From assembly GCF_900099805.1 (NCBI RefSeq), contig NZ_FNDR01000001.1, positions 310,001 to 374,000 on the forward strand: a stretch of 64,000 bases of DNA, given 5' to 3'. Made by a program: the position numbers and the translations under genes. This document shows positions 12,338 through 21,955 of the stretch, in pieces. The notes below the pieces were generated by a model. It saw nothing but the letters and a program-made list of their open reading frames with translations, had not been told where the DNA came from and did not search any database. Source of the stretch: Variovorax sp. OV700. GTDB taxonomy: Bacteria; Pseudomonadota; Gammaproteobacteria; Burkholderiales; Burkholderiaceae_C. The stretch's first letter is position 1. Each line of letters opens with the position of its first letter.

Positions 12338-14389
12338 TCACAGGAAGTAGTCGAAGTCGCGTTCGTCGCCATGGCGCCGCCTGACGACGAAGATGTGCGC
12401 GGGCACGCTGTGCGGGTCGAGCCGGATGTAGTGCCGCCCGCCTTCCCAGGTGAAGCGCTGCCCGCTCAGCAGATCGTGCATCTGGAACGCGCGCAGAGGG
12501 TCCACGCCCACGCTCTTGGGATCCAGTTCCACCCAGCCCGACTGCACGTTGTAGGGGTCGAGGTTGACCACCGTGACGATCACGTTGTCGCCGCCCTCCG
12601 ATGCCTTGGCGTAGGCCAGCAGCTGCTCGTTGTCGATGGGGAGGAAGCGCAGGCCGCGGTCCCATTGCAGCGCCGGGTTCTCGCGGCGGATGCGGTTCAC
12701 GCGGGCGATGAACGGCGCCAGGCTGGCCGGGTCGTCGTGGTTCCAGTGGCGCAGCTGGTATTTTTCGGAGTCGAGGTATTCCTCGCTGCCGGGCGAGCGC
12801 GGCAGGTGCTCGCGCAACTCGTAGGCCGGGCCGTAGATGCCATAGTTGGCAGACAGCGTGGCGGCAAGCACCAGCCGCGCCATGAACACCGAGGGCTCGC
12901 CGCCCTGCAGCTGCTCGTGCAGGATGTCGGGCGTGTTCGGCCACACGTTCGGCCTGAAGTAGTCGACGCCGGGCGAGGTGGAAAGCTCGGTGAAATATTC
13001 GATGAGCTCCTGCTTGGTGTTGCGCCAGGTGAAGTAGGTGTACGACTGCGAGAAGCCCAGCTTGGCCAGCCGGTGCATCACCTTGGGCCGGGTGAACGCC
13101 TCGGCAAGAAAGATCGCCTCCGGGTGCTCGCGCCGGATTTCGCCGATGGCCCATTCCCAGAACGGAAAGGCCTTGGTGTGCGGGTTGTCGACGCGGAAGA
13201 TGCGCACGCCCTCGCCTATCCAGTGCTCGATGACGCTGCGCAACTCTGCCCACAGGCCGCGCCAGTCTTCGCTCTCGAAGTTGAAGGGATAGATGTCCTG
13301 GTATTTCTTGGGCGGGTTCTCGGCGTACTGCACGCTGCCGTCCGGCCGCCAGCGGAACCAGTCGGGATGCGCCTTCACGTAGGGATGATCGGGCGCGCAC
13401 TGGAACGCGATGTCGAGCGCGATCTCGAGCCCGTGCGCCGCAGCCTGCGCGTAGAGATGGCGAAAATCTTCTGCCGTGCCAAGGGCCGGAAGGATCGCTT
13501 TGTGCCCTCCTTCGGCCGCGCCGATGGCCCAGGGGCTCCCCACGTCGTCAGGCCCGCTGGCCAGCGCGTTGTTGGGCCCCTTGCGCTGCACGCGGCCAAC
13601 GGGGTGGATCGGCGGAAAGTAGAGCACGTCGAAACCCATGGCCGCGATGGCGGGCAGCCGAGCCTCCACGTCCTTGAAGGTGCCGTGCACGCCAGGCGTG
13701 GTGCCTGCCGAGCGCGGAAACAGCTCGTACCAAGTGCTGAAGCGCGCGCGCTCGCGCTCGGCCTCCAGCGGCAGCTCGACCGGAAAGCGCACCTCGTGTC
13801 GCCTGTCAGGGTGGCGGCGCGCCAGCATGGCCAGCTCTTCGTCGAGCGCCAGCGCCTTGAGGGTCGACACTTCCGACGACGGATGGGCCGCCACGGCATC
13901 GAGCTCGGTCGCCCATCGCGCCAGCGCCTGCCGGTCGGCGCCCTCAGCCCGCTCGGCGGCGGCGGCCACCTCGAGCGCGCCCACTTGCGAGGCAATGCGC
14001 ACGTCGTCGGCCTCGACGCGTCGCGTCATTTCGCTGCGCCACGATTCGAAGGGATCGACCCACGCCAACGCGGTGTAGTAGTAGCGCCCGAGCGCGGGCG
14101 GCGAGAAGGCGCCCTCCCACACGTCGTTGACCAGCAGCTTCATCGGCACTTCGCGGAACTCGGTCTTGTCGTGCGGCCGCCAGCACAGCTGCACGCGCAG
14201 CACGTCGTGGCCGTCCGTGAAGCAATGCGCCTTCACGCGCACCTGCTCTCCCACCACGCACTTGACCGGAAAGCGGCCGTTGTCCACCGAAGGCAGGATC
14301 GCGTCGATGACCGCGCGCCGATTGCCGTCGCGCACGTCGGGCATTCTCGAAGCTGCGGGCGTCTCTGGGTTTGCGAACAGTTTTTTCAT
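12338..14389 (-). CDS. glgE: Alpha-1,4-glucan:maltose-1-phosphate maltosyltransferase
   Basis: GH13 subfamily 3 enzyme, 683 aa, which transfers maltosyl units from maltose 1-phosphate to the non-reducing end of alpha-1,4-glucan. The N-terminal beta-rich region is followed by the barrel: [20 protein letters not shown] (a GlgE signature), [17 protein letters not shown] (nucleophile Asp near residue 396) and [13 protein letters not shown] (acid/base Glu near 427), then the C-terminal beta domain. The ATG at 14389 overlaps the glgB stop as ATGA. It uses the product of TreS-maltokinase and feeds GlgB. Confidence 0.96.
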   Translation of the reverse strand: MKKLFANPETPAASRMPDVRDGNRRAVIDAILPSVDNGRFPVKCVVGEQVRVKAHCFTDGHDVLRVQLCWRPHDKTEFREVPMKLLVNDVWEGAFSPPALGRYYYTALAWVDPFESWRSEMTRRVEADDVRIASQVGALEVAAAAERAEGADRQALARWATELDAVAAHPSSEVSTLKALALDEELAMLARRHPDRRHEVRFPVELPLEAERERARFSTWYELFPRSAGTTPGVHGTFKDVEARLPAIAAMGFDVLYFPPIHPVGRVQRKGPNNALASGPDDVGSPWAIGAAEGGHKAILPALGTAEDFRHLYAQAAAHGLEIALDIAFQCAPDHPYVKAHPDWFRWRPDGSVQYAENPPKKYQDIYPFNFESEDWRGLWAELRSVIEHWIGEGVRIFRVDNPHTKAFPFWEWAIGEIRREHPEAIFLAEAFTRPKVMHRLAKLGFSQSYTYFTWRNTKQELIEYFTELSTSPGVDYFRPNVWPNTPDILHEQLQGGEPSVFMARLVLAATLSANYGIYGPAYELREHLPRSPGSEEYLDSEKYQLRHWNHDDPASLAPFIARVNRIRRENPALQWDRGLRFLPIDNEQLLAYAKASEGGDNVIVTVVNLDPYNVQSGWVELDPKSVGVDPLRAFQMHDLLSGQRFTWEGGRHYIRLDPHSVPAHIFVVRRRHGDERDFDYFL

Positions 14390-16284
14390 GATGGCCGGTG
14401 TTCCAGGATCAGCGTGGATAGTGGCGGCAGGGTCATGGACACCGACTGCATGCGGCCATGCGAACGCACGGGCGCGGATTCGACGCCGCCCAGGTTGCCC
14501 CAACCCGAACCGCCGAATTCCACCGCATCTGTGTTGATGAGTTCGTGCCAGAAGCCGCCCTGCGGCACGCCCAGCAGGTAGTTGGTGCGCGGCACCGGCG
14601 TCATGTTGCTGACCACCAGCAGCGGCGGATGACCGTCACGCCCCTTGCGCACGAAGGCGAACACGCTGCGTTCGGCATCGTCCGCCGTGATCCACTCGAA
14701 GCCCGAGGCGGTGAAGTCCTGCTGGTAGAGCGCGGGTGCACCGCGGTACACGCGGTTGAGCTGCGCCACGAGCCGCTGCAGGCCCGAGTGCCCTTCCAGG
14801 TCGCACACCCACCATTCGAGTTCGCCGTCGTGCGTCCACTCGCGCCGCTGCCCGAACTCGCCGCCCATGAACAGCAGCTTCTTGCCCGGGTGGGCCCACA
14901 TGAAGCCGAACAGCGCGCGCAGATTCGCGAACTGCTGCCAGGGGTCGCCGGGCATCTTGCCCAGCAGCGAGCCCTTGCCGTGGACCACCTCGTCATGCGA
15001 GAGCGGCAGCACGAAATTCTCGTGGAACGCATAGACCAGCGAGAACGTCATCTTGTGGTGGTGGTACTTGCGATGGATGGGCTCTTCCTTCATGTAGGCG
15101 AGCACGTCGTGCATCCAGCCCATGTTCCATTTCTCGCCGAAGCCCAGGCCGTCCATGTCGGTCGGCCGAGAGACGCGCGGCCACGCGGTCGACTCCTCGG
15201 CCACGGTGATCGTGTCGGGATGCTCGCGGTACACGGCGCGGTTCAGCGTCTGCAGGAAATCGATCGCCTCCAGGTTCTCGCGGCCGCCATGGCGGTTGGG
15301 AATCCATTCGCCGTGGTTGCGCGCATAGTCCAGGTACAGCATCGACGCGACCGCATCGACGCGCAGGCCGTCCAGGTGGTAGCGGTCCAGCCAGAAGAGG
15401 CCCGACGACACGAGGAAGCTGCGCACCTCCGAACGCCCGTAGTTGAAGATGCTCGAGTTCCACTCCGGATGAAAGCCCTGTCGCGGATCGGCATGCTCGT
15501 AGAGATGCGTGCCGTCGAAATACGCCAGGCCGTGTTCGTCGGTCGGAAAGTGCGAAGGCACCCAGTCCAGCAGCACGCCAATGTCGTTCTGATGCAGGTG
15601 GTCGACCAGGTACATGAAGTCCTGCGGCGATCCGAAGCGCGCAGTGGGCGCAAAGTAGCCGGTGGTCTGGTAGCCCCACGAGCCGTAGAACGGATGCTCT
15701 GTCACCGGCATGAGTTCGACGTGCGTGAAGCCCATCTGCTTCACGTAGGCCGCGAGTTCGTGGGCAATCTCGCGGTAGCTCATGAACTGGCCATCGCGCC
15801 GGCGCCATGAGCCCAGGTGCACCTCGTAGACCGACGTTGGCGCGTCCAGCGCATTGCGCGCGCCGCGCCTGGTCATCCACTCGCGGTCCTGCCATTCGTA
15901 AGAAAGTTCGCAGATGCGCGAGGCCGTGGCGGGCGGCAGCTCGCTGCAGAACGCGAAGGGGTCGGCCTTGTCGACGACGAAGCCACCGAAGCGGGACCGG
16001 ATCCGGTATTTGTAGGCCTGGCCCAGCGCCGCGTGGGGAACATGGCCTTGCCAGATGCCCGTGCCGTCTGGCGACGGCGAAAGCGGGTCGGCTTCACCCG
16101 ACCAGTAGTTCCAGTCGCCCACCACCGCCACCGACTCTGCGTTGGGGGCCCAGACCGCGAAATGCGCTCCGCCTTCCTTTGCCGGGTGGCAACCCAGGAG
16201 GTCGTACAAGCGGGAGTGGGTTCCCTCCCGAAACAGGTAGGCGTCTTGTGCTTCTGGCGTTCTTGGCGGCTGGTTCACTGGCAC
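14386..16284 (-). CDS. glgB: 1,4-alpha-glucan branching enzyme
   Basis: GH13 branching enzyme of 632 aa, first gene of the operon. It has the CBM48 module ([19 protein letters not shown]) and motifs [17 protein letters not shown] (nucleophile), [10 protein letters not shown] (acid/base) and [15 protein letters not shown]. It lacks the extra N-terminal N1 domain of the roughly 730-aa E. coli enzyme, as many short GlgB proteins do. The start chosen is GTG 16284, preceded by AAGGA at 6 nt spacing; the frame stays open to a TTG at 16374 that has no better site. It adds alpha-1,6 branches to the chains made by GlgE. No glgA or glgC is present in the window. Confidence 0.94.
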   Translation of the reverse strand: MPVNQPPRTPEAQDAYLFREGTHSRLYDLLGCHPAKEGGAHFAVWAPNAESVAVVGDWNYWSGEADPLSPSPDGTGIWQGHVPHAALGQAYKYRIRSRFGGFVVDKADPFAFCSELPPATASRICELSYEWQDREWMTRRGARNALDAPTSVYEVHLGSWRRRDGQFMSYREIAHELAAYVKQMGFTHVELMPVTEHPFYGSWGYQTTGYFAPTARFGSPQDFMYLVDHLHQNDIGVLLDWVPSHFPTDEHGLAYFDGTHLYEHADPRQGFHPEWNSSIFNYGRSEVRSFLVSSGLFWLDRYHLDGLRVDAVASMLYLDYARNHGEWIPNRHGGRENLEAIDFLQTLNRAVYREHPDTITVAEESTAWPRVSRPTDMDGLGFGEKWNMGWMHDVLAYMKEEPIHRKYHHHKMTFSLVYAFHENFVLPLSHDEVVHGKGSLLGKMPGDPWQQFANLRALFGFMWAHPGKKLLFMGGEFGQRREWTHDGELEWWVCDLEGHSGLQRLVAQLNRVYRGAPALYQQDFTASGFEWITADDAERSVFAFVRKGRDGHPPLLVVSNMTPVPRTNYLLGVPQGGFWHELINTDAVEFGGSGWGNLGGVESAPVRSHGRMQSVSMTLPPLSTLILEHRPS

Positions 16285-16435
16285 CGGTGTTCCTTGCTTG
16301 CAGAAGGCCAGCGAACCGGGTGCCCAAAGGGGCACGCTTTCGGCTTTCACAAGACCTGACCGCCCAATTTGCAAAAAATCCGAGCCCGGCGGTTAAGGCT
16401 GAAGCCGCCTTGCGGTGTCGGAGAGTTGCCCATCA

Positions 16436-16465
16436 CGCGCTGTGGGTTTGAACAACCCACGCGCG
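16436..16465. terminator. Strong GC-rich hairpin between glgB and the DUF1488-like gene
   Basis: The arms GTGGGTT (16442-16448) and AACCCAC (16454-16460) pair perfectly around a 5-nt loop. CGCGC/GCGCG extends the stem to 12 bp with one bulged T. It lies 18-47 nt past the stop of the minus-strand DUF1488-like gene and about 150 bp upstream of glgB. No T-run follows on the minus strand, so simple intrinsic termination is not shown. It could be a terminator needing a factor, a leader structure for the glgB operon, or a protein-binding site. Confidence 0.4.
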
Positions 16466-16482
16466 AGGCGCGGCATTTTTAC

Positions 16483-16803
16483 TTACGCGGCAACCGGCGC
16501 CCCCGACGTGGCGTCATGGTCGTTGGCGGACCTTGGCAAGGCGCGCGGCGAGAAATCGTCGATCGTCAGGCAGATCGGTGCTTTCGGGTTGGCCCGGTGG
16601 CACCGGAGCGCGGCGGCGCTGAGGGCCACGAAGTGCGTCTTGCATGTATCCAGCAGGCGGTCGCCCAGATTCCTGGTGCCGAACACATCGTGCAGGGTCT
16701 CTTCTGAAATCTGCGCGATGATCCGCGCGCCATCGCGGCCATCGGGGTAGATTGCAAAGCGGACCGTCGCCGTGTCAAAGCAGTAAATCCCTTCGAAGTC
16801 CAT
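16483..16803 (-). CDS. DUF1488-like small protein
   Basis: Protein of 106 aa, starting MDFEGIYCFDTATVRFAIYP, with the core AQISEETLHDVFGT. This resembles DUF1488-type proteins of proteobacteria, whose function is unknown. AGGAGAC sits 5 nt before the ATG at 16803, which favours this start over the much longer open frame upstream. It is divergent from the hsp20 genes across a 304-bp gap and ends before the glgB operon. A stress link is only suggested by location. Confidence 0.7.
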   Translation of the reverse strand: MDFEGIYCFDTATVRFAIYPDGRDGARIIAQISEETLHDVFGTRNLGDRLLDTCKTHFVALSAAALRCHRANPKAPICLTIDDFSPRALPRSANDHDATSGAPVAA

Positions 16804-17010
16804 GGCTGTCTCCTGATCGCTTGAGCGCGTGCATTGCGGCTCGAATCCAGCGCGGACCCATGCACCCGGCGGCATGGATTTCCGCGCGTATCCGGAGGAT
16901 GCGCCTTGCGCGCCTCGAGAGGGGCGGGAATCGTGGGCGGGGGCGCGTAAAAATTGCTGCAATCCATGTCCGGCGCGCAACGGCCGTGCCATCGGCCCCC
17001 AAAAGAGCCT

Positions 17011-17039
17011 CTTGAAAACACGCCGGCAGCGCCTATTTC
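17011..17039 (+). promoter_or_regulatory. Candidate sigma-32 (heat-shock) promoter for the hsp20 pair
   Basis: CTTGAAA at 17011-17017 matches the sigma-32 -35 consensus. After 14 nt, CCTATTTC at 17032-17039 is close to the -10 consensus CCCCATNT. It ends about 68 nt before the first hsp20 start, in the 304-bp divergent region 16804-17107 that otherwise holds no gene. Sequence match only. Confidence 0.55.
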
Positions 17040-17107
17040 GCTCATCGGAAGCGCTGGAGACGCCTCCGGCGCTCCGTTCAACTTTTGTCTGAATGGAGGT
17101 TTTCGCC

Positions 17108-17545
17108 ATGTACCGATCCCTGTTCCCGCGCGACATGTTCGCCGAAATGGATCGCCTGCAACGCGAGATGCAGCAGGCCTTCGATCTGTCTCCCACCATC
17201 CGTGGCTTTGGCCGCAACGGCTTTCCCGCCTTGAACATCGGCGGCACGCCGCAAACGGTGGAGATCTATGCGTTCGCGCCCGGCGTCGACCCGTCGAGCC
17301 TTGAAGTCAACCTGGAGCGCGGCCTTCTCACCATCGCCGGAAAGCGCGAAAACGCGCTCCCGCCAGAGGACGAGAAGGCGGCCATCCACATCAACGAACG
17401 CTTCGAGGGCTCGTTCCGCAGGGTGCTGACCCTGCCTGACGACGCCGACCCCGAGGCGGTGACGGCCAAGTACCAGGACGGCGTGCTGCGCATTTCGGTG
17501 CAGCGCCGCGCTTCGTCGCAGCCGCGCCGCATCGCAGTCCAGTGA
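17108..17545 (+). CDS. Hsp20/alpha-crystallin small heat-shock protein (first copy)
   Basis: ATP-independent holdase chaperone of 145 aa. The alpha-crystallin domain spans about residues 40-140, with the conserved stretches VEIYAFAPGVDPSSLEVNLE, LLTIAGKRE and FRRVLTLPDDADPEAVTAKY, then DGVLRISV. A consensus GGAGG 8 nt before ATG 17108 decides the start; an in-frame Met five codons upstream overlaps that site. It is followed after 41 nt by a second Hsp20 gene. The two are different enough to be an old paralogue pair, perhaps forming mixed oligomers. Confidence 0.95.
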   Translation: MYRSLFPRDMFAEMDRLQREMQQAFDLSPTIRGFGRNGFPALNIGGTPQTVEIYAFAPGVDPSSLEVNLERGLLTIAGKRENALPPEDEKAAIHINERFEGSFRRVLTLPDDADPEAVTAKYQDGVLRISVQRRASSQPRRIAVQ

Positions 17546-17586
17546 AACGAAAAGAGCCGCAAGCAAATTTGAAAGGAGAGATGGCC

Positions 17587-17994
17587 ATGACTACCAACAC
17601 ATCGCCTCGCGTTGCCGAACGGGCGCAGCTCGCCCGCAAGGAAGACGGCGCGCGCTACAGCGACGCCGCGCTCACGCCCCCGGTCGACGTGATCGAGGAC
17701 AGCGGCGGCATCACGCTCTATGCCGACCTGCCAGGGGTCTCGCGCGACAAGCTCGGCCTGCACGTGGCTTCGGACACGCTCACCATCGAAGCGGAGTCCG
17801 ACCTGTCGGTGCCCGAGGGTCTCGAATCGAGCCACACCGAAGTGGGCCTGGGCCGCTTCCGCCGCGTGTTCACGCTGAGCAAGGAGCTGGACACGGGCGC
17901 CATCTCGGCGGAACTCAAGCAGGGTGTGCTGAAGCTGCGCATTCCGAAGGCCCAGCACGCACAGCCGAGGCGCATCGAGATCCAGGCGTCCTGA
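17587..17994 (+). CDS. Hsp20/alpha-crystallin small heat-shock protein (second copy)
   Basis: Small heat-shock protein of 135 aa. The alpha-crystallin domain runs from about residue 33, with PPVDVIEDSGGITLYADLPG, DTLTIEAE and FRRVFTLSKELDTGAI, then GVLKLRIPKA. GGAG lies 8 nt before ATG 17587; another ATG two codons earlier is too close to the site. It shares the hsp20 operon and probably its heat-shock promoter. The C-terminus lacks a clear IxI motif, as far as can be read. Confidence 0.94.
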   Translation: MTTNTSPRVAERAQLARKEDGARYSDAALTPPVDVIEDSGGITLYADLPGVSRDKLGLHVASDTLTIEAESDLSVPEGLESSHTEVGLGRFRRVFTLSKELDTGAISAELKQGVLKLRIPKAQHAQPRRIEIQAS

Positions 17995-18221
17995 TTGAAA
18001 TGCACATGCGCTCCGGAGGTGAAAGATGAGCGGTACCGAACGCCTGGCGCGCCTGCCCGCCGTCGAACACCAGCCGGATGCGTGGAAGGCAGGCCTGCGC
18101 AAGACGCTCGATCCGGCGCGCGCATCGTGCCCCGGTGGCAGCGCATGCCTACGCCGATGTGCGCATCGGCCCCACAACGTCCGTGCGCCGCAAAAAATAA
18201 GGTGGGCGCAAGGACATCGAA
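17995..18221 (+). other. Intergenic segment with a doubtful small ORF
   Basis: A good ribosome site (GGAGG, 18016-18020) precedes ATG 18026, whose frame begins MSGTERLARLPAVEHQPDAW. The frame soon becomes Arg/Pro-rich and would run into the next gene in the wrong frame, so the reading looks broken. It may be a decayed gene or a short real peptide. The following gene has its own site (AAGGA) before ATG 18222. I do not call a CDS here. Confidence 0.3.
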
Positions 18222-18887
18222 ATGGCTTTCGAATCTTTTCGCGATCGCAAGTATGGGGGTCGCGTGCTGGCCGAACGGTTGGCCAACTTGGCCGGCCGCT
18301 CCGACGTGACCGTGCTTGCGTTGCCGCGCGGCGGCACGCCGGTGGCGTACGAGGTGGCCAAGGCGCTCCACGCCCCGCTCGACGTGCTGGTGGTGCGCAA
18401 GCTCGGCGTGCCGTGGAATCCTGAATTTGCGATGGGCGCCATTGCCAGCGGCGGCGAGCGGCTGCTGGACGACATGCTGGTGCGCGAGCTCGGCATCTCC
18501 ACCAGGGACGTCGAGGAAGTCGCAAGCAACGAAGCGTACGAACTCGAACGGCGCGAACGCGTGTACCGCGGCGGGCGGCCCGCGCCAGACCTGCGCGGCC
18601 GCGTCGTGATCCTGGTGGACGACGGCCTCGCCACGGGCTCGACCATGCGCGTCGCCGTACGCGCGGTGCGCCGGCAGGCCCCCGCCCGCGTCGTGGTGGC
18701 CGCGCCCGTGGGGGCGCCCGAAGCCTGCGAGCTGCTGCGCAGCGAGGCCGACGAGGTCGTGTGCGCCGAGATGCCGGACCCCTTTTTGGGAGTGGGCCGC
18801 TGGTACCTGGATTTCTCACAGACCAGCGACGAGGAAGTGTGCCGCCTGCTTCACAACGCGCGCCGCCGCAGCCCGCTCTCCGACTGA
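18222..18887 (+). CDS. Phosphoribosyltransferase family protein
   Basis: Type I PRTase-fold protein of 221 aa. VVILVDDGLATGSTMRVAVR (about residues 129-148) is the PRPP-binding loop, and LPRGGTPVAYEVA near residue 30 is typical of this uncharacterised branch (often annotated predicted phosphoribosyltransferase). The substrate is unknown. It lies 12 bp before an erythromycin-esterase-family gene; these two domains are often adjacent or fused in proteobacteria (recalled), suggesting a joint role. AAGGA precedes the ATG. Confidence 0.85.
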   Translation: MAFESFRDRKYGGRVLAERLANLAGRSDVTVLALPRGGTPVAYEVAKALHAPLDVLVVRKLGVPWNPEFAMGAIASGGERLLDDMLVRELGISTRDVEEVASNEAYELERRERVYRGGRPAPDLRGRVVILVDDGLATGSTMRVAVRAVRRQAPARVVVAAPVGAPEACELLRSEADEVVCAEMPDPFLGVGRWYLDFSQTSDEEVCRLLHNARRRSPLSD

Positions 18888-18899
18888 GGACAATGAACG

Positions 18900-20246
18900 A
18901 TGCCGCCCTCACGCATTTCGAAAGAAACCGACGCATTGCGCCTCGCGGCCCACCCGATGGACGGCTCATTGGGCGACCACGACGCCCTGCTCGATCTGAT
19001 CGGCGACGCGCACTACGTGCTGCTCGGCGAGGCCTCGCACGGCACGCACGAGTTCTATGCGGCGCGCGCCGACATCACGCGCCGCCTCATGGCCGAAAAG
19101 GGATTCAACGCCGTGGCAATCGAGGGCGACTGGCCCGATGCCTATCGCGTCAACCGCTACGTCCGCGGCGACGGCGAAGACGCCAGCGCGCGCGATGCGC
19201 TGACGGGCTTCCGGCGCTTTCCCACCTGGATGTGGCGCAACGAAGACGTGGCAAGCTTCATCGAATGGCAGCGGGCCTTCAACGAGGCCGGCCCGGTGCA
19301 GGGAAAGACCGGCTTCTATGGGCTGGACCTGTACAGCCTGCATGCCTCGATCGAGGCCGTGCTCGCCTACTTCGACCGGACCGATCCAGACACGGCGCAG
19401 AGCGCACGCGAACGCTACGCGTGCTTCGACCGCTTCGGCGACGGCGGGCAGGTCTATGGGCTCATGGCCGGGCTTGGCAACACCGCCTCGTGCCGGCAGG
19501 AAGTGATCGACATGCTGGTCGAGATGCGCCGCGCTTCCGCCGACGCATGGCGCGGCGGCATTGCGGCCAATGAGGATGCAGCCTTCAATGCCGAGCAGAA
19601 CGCACGCCTGGTGAAGAACGCCGAGGCGTACTACCGCTCGATGTACCTCAGCGACGTGTCGTCGTGGAACCTGCGCGACCGGCACATGGTCGAGACTTTG
19701 GGCGAACTCGAGCGCCACCTGTGGCGCAGCAGCGAACGCCCGAAGATCGTGGTGTGGGCGCACAACTCGCACCTGGGCGATGCGCGCGCGACTGAAATGG
19801 GCGAGCAGCGCGGCGAGCTCAACGTCGGCCAACTGGTGCGCGAACGCCAGGGCCGCGACGCGGTTCTCGTGGGCTTTACCACCCACACGGGCACTGTGAT
19901 GGCGGCATCCGACTGGGGTGCGGCCCCCGAGCGCAAACAGGTTCTTTCCTCCCGGCCCGACAGCTATGAAGGCCTCATGCACGAGACCGGCCTGGAGCGC
20001 TTCATGCTGCCCCTGCGCGGCGAAGGAAGCCACTTCTTTGCGCTGCGGGAACAGCGGCTGGAGCGCGCCATTGGCGTCATCTACCGCCCTGAGACCGAGC
20101 GGCAGAGCCATTACTTCTTCGCCCGTCTGCCGGTGCAGTTCGACGCGCTGCTGCACTTCGACCGGACCCGCGCGGTCGAGCCGCTGGAGCGCGACGCGGC
20201 CGCGCCGGATATCGAGGTGCCGGAAACCTATCCATCCGGCAAATAG
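18900..20246 (+). CDS. Erythromycin esterase family protein
   Basis: Protein of 448 aa of the EreA/ChanN-like fold. Visible family motifs are GEASHGTHEFYAARADITR (Glu and His of the proposed active site), VAIEGDWPDAYRVNRYV, FYGLDLYSLHASIEAVL and VVWAHNSHLGDARATEM. Family members include macrolide esterases, but most environmental homologues beside stress genes have no shown resistance role, so drug inactivation should not be assumed. GAGGA precedes ATG 18900. It probably shares a transcript with the phosphoribosyltransferase gene. Confidence 0.88.
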   Translation: MPPSRISKETDALRLAAHPMDGSLGDHDALLDLIGDAHYVLLGEASHGTHEFYAARADITRRLMAEKGFNAVAIEGDWPDAYRVNRYVRGDGEDASARDALTGFRRFPTWMWRNEDVASFIEWQRAFNEAGPVQGKTGFYGLDLYSLHASIEAVLAYFDRTDPDTAQSARERYACFDRFGDGGQVYGLMAGLGNTASCRQEVIDMLVEMRRASADAWRGGIAANEDAAFNAEQNARLVKNAEAYYRSMYLSDVSSWNLRDRHMVETLGELERHLWRSSERPKIVVWAHNSHLGDARATEMGEQRGELNVGQLVRERQGRDAVLVGFTTHTGTVMAASDWGAAPERKQVLSSRPDSYEGLMHETGLERFMLPLRGEGSHFFALREQRLERAIGVIYRPETERQSHYFFARLPVQFDALLHFDRTRAVEPLERDAAAPDIEVPETYPSGK

Positions 20247-20286
20247 GCGCTGCCTTATGCAGCTGCCGCAGCCCAGAGGCCGCCGG

Positions 20287-21897
20287 CTACTGCGCGACGA
20301 TCACGCCCTCGAGCGGCTGCAGCACCAGTTCGCCTTTCACCGCGCCGGTGCGGTCGGCATGGGTCGAGGCGAGCACGACGGTGTCGGCCGGCAGAAGGTT
20401 CGCGGCGACCGGGGTTTCGGCGGTGGCGAAGTTCAGCAGCACCACCAGCCGCCGCGTGCCCGAGCTTCTTGCATAGGCCAGCACGTCGGCACCCGCTTCG
20501 AGTTGCTCGTGGCTTCCCTCATGCAGCGCGGGCTCGTTGCGCCGCAGCGCAATCAACTTCTTGTAGAGCTGCAGCATGGAGGCCGGATCGGCCAGCTGCG
20601 CCTCGACATTGCGCATGTCCCAGTCGCCGCCCAGGCGCAGCCACGGCGTGCCGTCCGTGAAGCCGGCGGCGTGCGCGCGGCTCCACTGCATGGGAGTGCG
20701 CTGCGGGTCGCGCCCCAAGCCTTTGCCGGGCTCGTTCTTCTCGAACGGGTCTTGCACTTCGTCCGGCGGAATGGGAACGTCGGTGAGGCCGATCTCGTCG
20801 CCGTAGTAGAGCGTGGGCGTGCCGCGCAGCGTGAGGAGCAGCATGGCCGCGAGCCGCGCCCTCTCCTGTCCGACACGGCTCGCGATACGCGGCTTGTCGT
20901 GGTTGCCCAGCACCCAGTTGGGCGCCGCGCCATGCGGCAATGCCGCTTCGTAGTTGCGCACGATGCGGTCGATTTCGGCCGCATGCCACGGCGCGGCGAT
21001 GAGCTGGAAGTTGAACGGCAGCTGAACACCCTGCAGCAGCCCGTCGGAGGTGCGCCCGTAGTAGGCCATGAGCCGCTCCAGCGGAAGATAGAGCTCGCCG
21101 ATCAGCACGCGCGTGGAGGATTCGTCGCTGAACTCGTCGACCACGCGGCGCATCTCGACGATGACGTCTTGCATCTCCGGGCGGTCGGTGGTGTACAGCG
21201 GCAGCAGCTGGTGCGAAGGATCCTGGCCCACCTGGAACGAAGGGTTCTGCGGGTTGTCGCGAAACTCGGCGTCCTTGACGAGGTGATACAGCACGTCGAC
21301 GCGAAAGCCGTCTACGCCGCGGCGCAGCCAGAAGCGGAGCACGTCATACATGGCTTTGCGCACCTGGGGGTTGCGCCAGTTGAGATCCGGCTGCTCCTTC
21401 AGGAACGAATGGCAGTAGTACTGCCCGCTGGCTTCATCGAAGGTCCATGCGGGTCCGCCGAAGTTGCTCAGCCAATTGTTGGGTGGTCCGCCGCCGGGCG
21501 CGGGGTCTCGCCACAGGTACCAGTCGCGCTTGGAGTTGTTGCGGGAAGCCCGGCTCTGCACGAACCATGGGTGCCGGTCCGAGGTGTGGTTGGGCACGAA
21601 ATCCAGCACCAGCTTCAGGCCGCGCGCCTTGCATTCAGCCGCGAGTGCATCGAACGCCTCGAGCGTCCCAAAACGCGGATCGACATTGCAGTAGTCGGAA
21701 ATGTCGTACCCGAAGTCGGCCATTGGTGAGGGGTAGATCGGTGAAATCCACGCAGCATCCACGCCAAGCTCGACCAGATAATCGAGCCGCCTCTGGATGC
21801 CTCGCAAGTCGCCGATGCCGTCTCCATCGCTGTCCTGGAACGAACGCGGATAGATCTGATAGACGATTCCGTTCTTCCACCAAGCATCGGCCGACAT
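20287..21897 (-). CDS. GH13 alpha-glucosidase
   Basis: GH13 enzyme of 536 aa, cytoplasmic (no signal peptide), with the alpha-glucosidase/oligo-1,6-glucosidase layout: VYQIYPRSFQDSDGDGIGDL, GVDGFRVDVLYHLVKD (nucleophile), VLIGELYLPLERLM (acid/base) and WVLGNHDKPRIASR. It should release glucose from maltose, short dextrins or similar glucosides; the bond preference cannot be read reliably. AAAGGAA precedes ATG 21897; the longer frame upstream lacks a site and overlaps the divergent promoter. It is divergent from another GH13 gene across 58 bp. Confidence 0.9.
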   Translation of the reverse strand: MSADAWWKNGIVYQIYPRSFQDSDGDGIGDLRGIQRRLDYLVELGVDAAWISPIYPSPMADFGYDISDYCNVDPRFGTLEAFDALAAECKARGLKLVLDFVPNHTSDRHPWFVQSRASRNNSKRDWYLWRDPAPGGGPPNNWLSNFGGPAWTFDEASGQYYCHSFLKEQPDLNWRNPQVRKAMYDVLRFWLRRGVDGFRVDVLYHLVKDAEFRDNPQNPSFQVGQDPSHQLLPLYTTDRPEMQDVIVEMRRVVDEFSDESSTRVLIGELYLPLERLMAYYGRTSDGLLQGVQLPFNFQLIAAPWHAAEIDRIVRNYEAALPHGAAPNWVLGNHDKPRIASRVGQERARLAAMLLLTLRGTPTLYYGDEIGLTDVPIPPDEVQDPFEKNEPGKGLGRDPQRTPMQWSRAHAAGFTDGTPWLRLGGDWDMRNVEAQLADPASMLQLYKKLIALRRNEPALHEGSHEQLEAGADVLAYARSSGTRRLVVLLNFATAETPVAANLLPADTVVLASTHADRTGAVKGELVLQPLEGVIVAQ

Positions 21898-21955
21898 CGA
21901 ATTTCCTTTCGGGTTATTGCATTGCGAGGTACCTATTCTTAGGAGGTTCCCCGGC

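Noticed and set aside
16804..17107. Additional small gene between the DUF1488-like gene and hsp20
   Set aside because: Short frames on both strands lack a ribosome site and protein-like composition; the heat-shock-type promoter explains the gap better.
18026..18424. 132-codon frame after the second hsp20 gene with a good ribosome site
   Set aside because: It runs 200 bp into the phosphoribosyltransferase gene in the wrong frame and loses protein-like composition after about 30 codons. Kept only as a note on the intergenic segment.
18900..20246. Antibiotic (macrolide) resistance gene
   Set aside because: The family includes erythromycin esterases, but the stress-gene context and the broad environmental spread of the family give no support for resistance.
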